A DNA stretch of 11,116 nucleotides from an uncultured Burkholderiales bacterium (GTDB lineage: Bacteria; Pseudomonadota; Gammaproteobacteria; Burkholderiales; Burkholderiaceae_E), in assembly GCA_903923345.1 (NCBI GenBank), contig CAIXXI010000294.1:1-11116 (forward strand), written 5' to 3'. The position numbers were made by a program, and so were the translations under genes. The first letter of the stretch is position 1, and each line of letters starts with the position of its first letter. The notes under the pieces are model-generated. The model was not told the origin of the DNA, did not search any database, and saw only the letters and a program-made list of their open reading frames with translations. Below, piece after piece: positions 6,621 through 11,116 of this stretch.

Positions 6621-7382
6621 GTGTCACCCCAGCACATCACGACGATCACTCAGCTTCGCTGCATCGCATTGTCGATGCCTCTGGAATTCGGGCCTTACAC
6701 CCTCACGGTCTGCGAGCTCTCCGAATACGATATGCCGATTCGTCGAAGACACGCTTGCCTTGATCTGACTCACGGCCGAGTCCTGATTCGTGCAGGGTTG
6801 GCGCCGGCTCAGTGGCGCAGGGCTTTTTTGCACGCGCTCGTTCGTCTGGTTCATTATGCACAGGCGGTGCTGCTGCATGAGAGTACAGAGGAACACCTGA
6901 CTCATTCGCTCGCAAGTGGGCTGTCCCAGCTGGCCAGACGCAATCCTCGCCTCAGTTGGGCCTTGCTTCGGGCGATCAACCCGCATTTGAGGCACCGACA
7001 GCGTGCGCCTCAGCGCCTCACGGTCGGATCCCAGCCGTGGACCGTGAAAACCATGCCAGTGAAGACGGCGGCGCGTCTGCGAGTGTTTGGTCAGGCCGAT
7101 CTGGAGAGGCGCTGCATTGAACTTGATCCAGCCTTGTCGGGAACACAACTCGCAGTCATTTTTCTGCATGAGTCGATCCACGCACTGCACCACGAAATAG
7201 GTGTCACTGATCAGACCAGCCTTAGGATCGCCCACTCCAGGCAGGCTGACTCTCTACTGCAGTTTTTTGCCAGCAATCCCCAGGCCGCTGGGTGGTGGTT
7301 CGGATTGCTTCAGCCAGCAAGCGCTCCGTCATATGAACGCGATCGTTCTCAACAGCGCACAGGGCTGTCTTTCAGTTGGTGA
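6621..7382 (+). CDS. unrecognised protein with HExxH metallopeptidase-like motif and internal duplication
   Basis: I do not recognise this 253-residue protein by name. It has no signal peptide or membrane segment, so it is probably cytoplasmic. Residues 181-194 read FLHESIHALHHEIG, an HExxH zinc-binding signature on a predicted helix preceded by a strand, as in ImmA/IrrE- or SprT-like zincins. A further glutamate (Glu192) could be a third ligand. With a fixed offset of 112 residues, 28-83 resembles 140-195. Both contain a T-V strand, a D-L turn, and an FLH helix ending in an aromatic/His pair, but the first copy has FLHALVRLVHY and lacks the catalytic Glu and second His. A helical linker (about 84-130) rich in Arg/Leu joins the halves. 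The start is GTG at 6621. The 3' end overlaps the convergent binding-protein gene by 11 bp. It could be a peptidase or a non-catalytic relative. Confidence 0.7.
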   Translation: MSPQHITTITQLRCIALSMPLEFGPYTLTVCELSEYDMPIRRRHACLDLTHGRVLIRAGLAPAQWRRAFLHALVRLVHYAQAVLLHESTEEHLTHSLASGLSQLARRNPRLSWALLRAINPHLRHRQRAPQRLTVGSQPWTVKTMPVKTAARLRVFGQADLERRCIELDPALSGTQLAVIFLHESIHALHHEIGVTDQTSLRIAHSRQADSLLQFFASNPQAAGWWFGLLQPASAPSYERDRSQQRTGLSFSW

Positions 7383-8388
7383 TCTCCGCGAACTGCAGCA
7401 GCTTCATCGGAGGGTAGGCCTTCAATTGTCGGGCTGTCTTCATGTTGATCAGCACCGAATGACGCGACAGGGTGGGGGTATCGAGTTCACCGGGCTTGCG
7501 GTTACCAAACAGAATTTGACCGGCTTGATACGCTCCAATTTGTCCAATACCGCCCAAGGGACTGATCAGTCCCAGTAGCACATCCCCTTTTCGATAGGTG
7601 GCTTCCAGTGAGGTAAACATCGGCAAGCCTCGAGCTGTTGCAGCCTCACTCAACAGCGACGCGTTCGCCAGCATGAACGAAGAGCCAATGTAATAAATGA
7701 AGGAGACTTTTTTCGCTGCCAATTCGTCAACCGCTCGCGCGATTGACTCGGGTTGAGGCTTGCCATCTTGATCTTTGGGCAATTCAACTACGTCAACTGC
7801 GATCTGTGCGGATTCGAACTGCTTGCGCGCGGCAGCGGCTTGCGCAACTGCCGCCGGCTCGTCGGTGTTGAAGAGCATGCCGACCCGAGACACATCTCGA
7901 TAGCTTTTGATCAGATTGACCTGCGCTTCGACGGGCACACTCGTGTTGGCGCCTGCGATATTGGCTCGCCCAGAACGCTTCGTATCAACGGCAATCTTTG
8001 ACTGCACAGGATTGCCGACATAGAGGTAGACGACCGGGATATCGGTGACATGCCGAGCAGGATCGGTCTCGTCATGCTTGCCGACCACGGCAAGGGTGAC
8101 CCCGGTTCCCCAGGTTGCGATGAGGTCGACTTTGAGTGATCTGGCTTCGGAAATGATCGACGGGACTTTCTTCGTATCGCCGGCGATGTCTCTCACAATG
8201 AAGCTCGCTTCGCCTTGGCTCTGGAGATTCTGCTGGAAGCTCTTGCAGATTTCTTCGCAGCCTCGATTCGTGATGATCAAAACTTTTTTGGGCGTCACTG
8301 CCATGCTGTGCATCGGTAGCAGCAGACTGAACGCCATCGTCAGCCGTACGAGCAGAAGCCGCTTCATCGTTCGGAAATTGGGACTCAT
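7372..8388 (-). CDS. periplasmic ABC-type substrate-binding protein (ABC_sub_bind family)
   Basis: A 338-residue exported binding protein of the type annotated as ABC transporter substrate-binding (PF04392-like). The N-terminus MKRLLLVRLTMAFSLLLP is basic and then hydrophobic, with likely signal peptidase cleavage after HSMA (about residue 30). The mature part alternates strands and helices in two lobes: KVLIITNRGCEE, VDLIATWGTGVT, DIPVVYLYVGNPVQS, then RVGMLFNTDEPAAV, KKVSFIYYIGSSFML and a C-terminal PLGGIGQIGAYQAGQILFG. The last segment is characteristic of this family. The ligand is unknown; some relatives are linked to amino acids. The ATG at 8388 overlaps the stop of the upstream transporter gene as ATGA, with GAGG 11 nt before it, which argues for translational coupling. 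A second Met (residue 8) begins the signal peptide proper. No ABC ATPase or permease is in the window, so it may serve the adjacent sensory transporter. Confidence 0.86.
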   Translation of the reverse strand: MSPNFRTMKRLLLVRLTMAFSLLLPMHSMAVTPKKVLIITNRGCEEICKSFQQNLQSQGEASFIVRDIAGDTKKVPSIISEARSLKVDLIATWGTGVTLAVVGKHDETDPARHVTDIPVVYLYVGNPVQSKIAVDTKRSGRANIAGANTSVPVEAQVNLIKSYRDVSRVGMLFNTDEPAAVAQAAAARKQFESAQIAVDVVELPKDQDGKPQPESIARAVDELAAKKVSFIYYIGSSFMLANASLLSEAATARGLPMFTSLEATYRKGDVLLGLISPLGGIGQIGAYQAGQILFGNRKPGELDTPTLSRHSVLINMKTARQLKAYPPMKLLQFAEITN

Positions 8389-10751
8389 GGATTGACGCGC
8401 CTCAGGAAATAGGTCTGTGCCACCGAACACAGCAGCAGCAATACTGCAATGGCGATCGCCGCCTGCCATAAACCGAATGCTGCAATCAGCGTTGCAACAA
8501 CAATCGGCGTCAGCATCGCCACGACGCGTTCTATGGTCCGGAAGAGGCCCAAGGTGACGGCAGGGTCGATTCCGGGCAGTTCATTGCGGCTGACCAGGAT
8601 GGCCATTGCACCTTGTGAAGGAAAGGCCAATGCCCATGCGAGACCAATGAGCGTCACGCCAACGAGAATGCCCGAAGCACCGAAGGCAGTGAGCCCGTCC
8701 GAATCTTTGAATACGGCGGCGGTGCCCAGAATTCCTGCGATCCCGGCAATGGCAAGGCCGATTCCAAGCAGCAATGAATAACGCTTCGATTTGTCTGCAA
8801 AGCGAGCCAGCGGCTTGTTGAAAACCAGAACCATGGCGAAATAGACCATCATCGCCAGACCGGTGAAGGATGTCTTTTCACCGATCGCCAGGACGGCCAA
8901 TGGCACCCAGTAAAACAGCAGGCCCTGCTGAAGGATTTGCAGCGGCATCGATGCCAGGGCAATCAGCTTCACGAAGCCTGGCGTGCGTAACAGGATGCCA
9001 ATAGACGATCTCAGTGGTGCGGAATTGCTTTGTCGGCCACCGATAGATTGGAGCCTCGTCAGTGCGACCATCGCGATTGCGCTGCAGGCAATGCCAAAAC
9101 TGAAGACCATACCTGTACCGGCACGATCGTAAATGAGCGATCCCAAGCCGGAGCCTGCAATGCCGGCGGAAACGTATGCGGCCAGATACATCGCCATACC
9201 GGTTGCTCGGCCTGCCGACTGCGAACTGATGAAGTCGAGCGCGGCGAGGCTCACACAACCGAAACTGATACCGGCCAGAATACGGGCCACGATCAGTACC
9301 GGGAGTGACTCGGCAAAGGCTGCAAGCAGGTGTCCAATGAGTGCGAACGTCAACCCGACTAGCATCAGGCGCTGCGAACCAAAGCGTGCGCAAAAGCTTC
9401 CAGACCAGGGCGAAGACAGGGCTACTGCGAATAGGAATACCGAGATCGGCAGACTCACCAGGAGGCTTTCCGGCAAGGCGAATAGCGGTGCAACCAGCGC
9501 GTCGATCGCCGAAGCATGTGTCGGCTGGGCCTGCACTGCGCGGCTGGCCAAGTCCTTAGACCATACCGGCAGGAATGATCGAGGCAATTCCGAGCCAAGA
9601 AAGTAGAGGAAGAGCGGCAGGCGCAGGTCAGCCAACTGTCCTGGTTCCGTGCGTTGAGTGCGGCTGGTCATGGCTGCAACGATTTCGTGAATCAGCAGCC
9701 CCCCTGCCAGTATCAGAACCAGAAACTCAATGGCAAGTTGGCGAGTTCGTTCTGACAAAGCCGCAGGGTCGAGACCGACTCGCAGGCTGGCAATCTGAAT
9801 GCCTTGATTCAAGACCGGATGATCAATCTGCCTGAGGCGATCGATCGTGACCGCATGGTTCAGCTTGATGCTGTGTGCGAGCTCAGCGCCAGTGGGGCTG
9901 AGCAAGGTCAGCGAGCCAAACTCAGGGCCAGCCTCGAGCGCTGAGCTGAGCCAAGCCTGCGCATCTCGAAGTTCCTCGATCGGGATGCCGGAGTCCAGTG
10001 CTCGTTGCAGAGTGGGTTCGAGGGTCCCTGCCAGGGCGAAGGCCAATGACGGTGCGTCCTGAGCCGCGACCCGCTCGAAAGACCGATAGGTGTCGAATGC
10101 AATGACACCCTGTATGCCCAGCAGGAGCACGGTCAGTATCAGACTTAACCGACTACCCGTGCGCTCATTCGAGGTCGATCCCGCCTGGGACGCACGGTAT
10201 CCATAAAGTGCCAGAATGAGCAGCGCCGGCATCAGAGCCAGGCCTGCAACACGCAACAAGGACTGGAATGCCGTGCGGGTATTCGAGCTCGCCTCGTCGA
10301 GTTGATATTCGGTGACGAGCGAGCCGGTTTGTATGCCGAATGCATTGGTCAACGGAGTGATGATGGCTGCACGGTCGAGTTGTCTGACAGAACTGCCACT
10401 GCGAGGGTCGCCTTGCTTTCCGACCTCTGCGGCGATGGCGGGCGTGATCGCACCGACTGCTAGGACAGTCAGTCCGCGCTGATCCAGAATCGCAAGTGCC
10501 TCGATGGCAGGGTCCGCCTTGCGCGATCGCTCGAGCAGGCCGCGCAAGGCGGGCGTGTCGCTGAGCTGTATGCCCAGAGCCATTTGACCATCGAGCGTTC
10601 GGGCTGCGTCGAGCGCAGTAATCGCCACACGGTGCTTCAGTCGGCCTTCGAACGTCGAAGCGAACTTACCGTGGTTCAACGCCAATAACAGCCCCGTGGC
10701 GGCGACCAGCAACACGGCGCACGCTAGCAGCAAACGTCGTCCGGACTTCAT
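8385..10751 (-). CDS. MFS-type membrane protein with two N-terminal periplasmic sensor modules
   Basis: A 788-residue inner-membrane protein, far longer than a usual MFS carrier (about 400). Two membrane-sensor-membrane units come first: TM 7-26, periplasmic 27-163, TM 164-184; then TM 202-221, periplasmic 222-338, TM 340-360. Each periplasmic part has a helical start, a G-I-Q/P-L/I turn (GIQLSD near 60, GIPIEE near 255), and a strand before a D/S-x-x-G turn, typical of bacterial extracellular sensor domains. From about 376 there is an MFS-like domain with roughly 12 helices, including GSFCARFGSQRLMLVG (451-466), a motif A variant, and acidic/arginine residues in helix 5 and 11 positions. No kinase, HAMP, GGDEF or receiver domain is present, so signalling would have to pass to a partner. 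The ATG at 10751 overlaps the phosphatase stop (ATGA). Substrate and direction of transport are unknown; it may be a transporter-derived receptor. Confidence 0.85.
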   Translation of the reverse strand: MKSGRRLLLACAVLLVAATGLLLALNHGKFASTFEGRLKHRVAITALDAARTLDGQMALGIQLSDTPALRGLLERSRKADPAIEALAILDQRGLTVLAVGAITPAIAAEVGKQGDPRSGSSVRQLDRAAIITPLTNAFGIQTGSLVTEYQLDEASSNTRTAFQSLLRVAGLALMPALLILALYGYRASQAGSTSNERTGSRLSLILTVLLLGIQGVIAFDTYRSFERVAAQDAPSLAFALAGTLEPTLQRALDSGIPIEELRDAQAWLSSALEAGPEFGSLTLLSPTGAELAHSIKLNHAVTIDRLRQIDHPVLNQGIQIASLRVGLDPAALSERTRQLAIEFLVLILAGGLLIHEIVAAMTSRTQRTEPGQLADLRLPLFLYFLGSELPRSFLPVWSKDLASRAVQAQPTHASAIDALVAPLFALPESLLVSLPISVFLFAVALSSPWSGSFCARFGSQRLMLVGLTFALIGHLLAAFAESLPVLIVARILAGISFGCVSLAALDFISSQSAGRATGMAMYLAAYVSAGIAGSGLGSLIYDRAGTGMVFSFGIACSAIAMVALTRLQSIGGRQSNSAPLRSSIGILLRTPGFVKLIALASMPLQILQQGLLFYWVPLAVLAIGEKTSFTGLAMMVYFAMVLVFNKPLARFADKSKRYSLLLGIGLAIAGIAGILGTAAVFKDSDGLTAFGASGILVGVTLIGLAWALAFPSQGAMAILVSRNELPGIDPAVTLGLFRTIERVVAMLTPIVVATLIAAFGLWQAAIAIAVLLLLCSVAQTYFLRRVNP

Positions 10752-11063
10752 GCCTGGGGCCCGACAAATCTCGCAACCAGGCAGGTCACATCATCGGACT
10801 GTGGCCCGCCGTCCTCGAATGTTTTAACTGCCTCAAATGTGCGGCTGGTGATTTCATCGACAGATAAAGTGCCGATGCGTGCAAGCAGTTCTTCAAGACC
10901 CCGCTCACCAAACATCTGCTCCTGCGGATTGAAGGCTTCGGTGACGCCATCAGTGAAGAGAAACAGTGCATCACCGACATTGAGTTGTGCGGACTGCTGT
11001 GTGTAGGGCATGCCTTCCATCATTGCCAAGGCAATGCAGTGGCTGCTTGGCAAGGCTTCGACA
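10748..11063 (-). CDS. SpoIIE-type (PP2C) serine/threonine phosphatase, C-terminal fragment
   Basis: The last 104 codons of a PPM/PP2C phosphatase of the SpoIIE/RsbU type. Such enzymes dephosphorylate anti-sigma-factor antagonists (STAS proteins) in partner-switching pathways or act as response outputs. The fragment has the metal-binding segment DALFLFTDGVTEAFNP (Asp in FTDG), FGERGLEELLA, and the final GGPQSDDVTCLVARF, where DDVT carries another metal ligand, so the C-terminal half of the catalytic domain looks intact. The N-terminal sensor or receiver domains and the first catalytic motifs are missing. The genomic sequence ends at 11063, and the open frame beyond it (Cys-Ser-Ser-Asp-Leu) is translated sequencing adapter. 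The stop overlaps the start of the MFS gene as ATGA, so this is the first visible gene of a coupled operon. The target protein is not in the window. Confidence 0.88.
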
Positions 11064-11116
11064 AGATCGGAAGAGCACACGTCTGAACTCCAGTCACCGG
11101 CTATGATCTCGTATGC
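11064..11116. other. Illumina TruSeq adapter contamination at the end of the sequence
   Basis: Bases 11064-11097 match the 34-nt TruSeq read-2 adapter, beginning AGATCGGAAGAGCACACGTC and ending CTCCAGTCAC. Bases 11098-11105 (CGGCTATG) sit in the index position and match what I recall as dual-index i7 D709. Bases 11106-11116 (ATCTCGTATGC) are the start of the adapter's flow-cell tail. This is artificial sequence from read-through of a short insert. Everything after 11063 should be removed, and no gene start should be placed there. Confidence 0.98.

Noticed and set aside
7373..7400. Hairpin CAGTT / AACTG near the convergent gene ends
   Set aside because: It is only 5 bp with a 13-nt loop and no T-run, so it is not supported as a terminator.
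8389..8469. Longer N-terminus for the binding protein, starting at 8469
   Set aside because: The extra 27 residues would overlap the MFS gene and precede the signal peptide. The ATGA overlap at 8388 is a better start.
11064..11080. GTG at 11078-11080 as start codon of the last minus-strand gene
   Set aside because: The codon lies inside the sequencing adapter, so the gene is truncated and has no start in the window.

Overview
The window reads as chromosomal DNA of a betaproteobacterium, most likely Burkholderiales. The reason is the gene order hisZ - purA - small phosphoribosyltransferase - tRNA-Leu - rnr - rlmB, which is a familiar neighbourhood there. RNase R also carries a charged insert of the kind remembered from that group. 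Base composition is moderately GC-rich (about 60% by eye). The taxonomic call is an inference from synteny and protein character, not from a search.

Layout. (1) 1-2565, plus strand: a tightly packed purine/histidine block. It holds the 3' two-thirds of hisZ, then purA (8-nt overlap with hisZ), then a purine-type phosphoribosyltransferase that lacks a canonical start codon. (2) 2568-2654, minus strand: tRNA-Leu(CAG), ending only 2 bp from the phosphoribosyltransferase stop. It is driven by a near-consensus sigma-70 promoter that lies against the rnr start codon. (3) 2738-6000, plus strand: rnr (RNase R) and rlmB (23S rRNA G2251 2'-O-methyltransferase), an RNA decay/ribosome maturation pair. 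(4) 6016-6528, minus strand: a small flavodoxin-fold FMN protein, convergent with rlmB. (5) 6621-7382, plus strand: an unrecognised protein with an intact HExxH zinc-protease-like motif in its second half and what looks like a decayed copy of the same module in its first half. (6) 7372-11063, minus strand: a three-gene operon whose two junctions are both 4-nt ATGA overlaps. It encodes the C-terminal end of a SpoIIE/PP2C-type serine phosphatase, a membrane protein that appears to be two periplasmic sensor modules fused to an MFS transporter, and a periplasmic ABC-type substrate-binding protein with no visible ABC permease or ATPase.

The first half is housekeeping: histidine biosynthesis regulation, AMP synthesis, purine salvage, tRNA, RNA turnover and rRNA modification. 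The second half is accessory. The operon in region 6 is the best candidate for something under-described. It looks like a signalling unit in which a periplasmic binding protein, a transporter-like receptor and a cytoplasmic phosphatase are made in coupled fashion. Its 5' end is missing.

The last 53 bases (11064-11116) are not biological. They match the Illumina TruSeq read-2 adapter, an 8-nt index and the start of the flow-cell sequence. The apparent N-terminus of the last minus-strand reading frame is therefore an artefact. No mobile elements, CRISPR arrays or rRNA genes were seen, and there is no gene-free stretch longer than about 100 bases.
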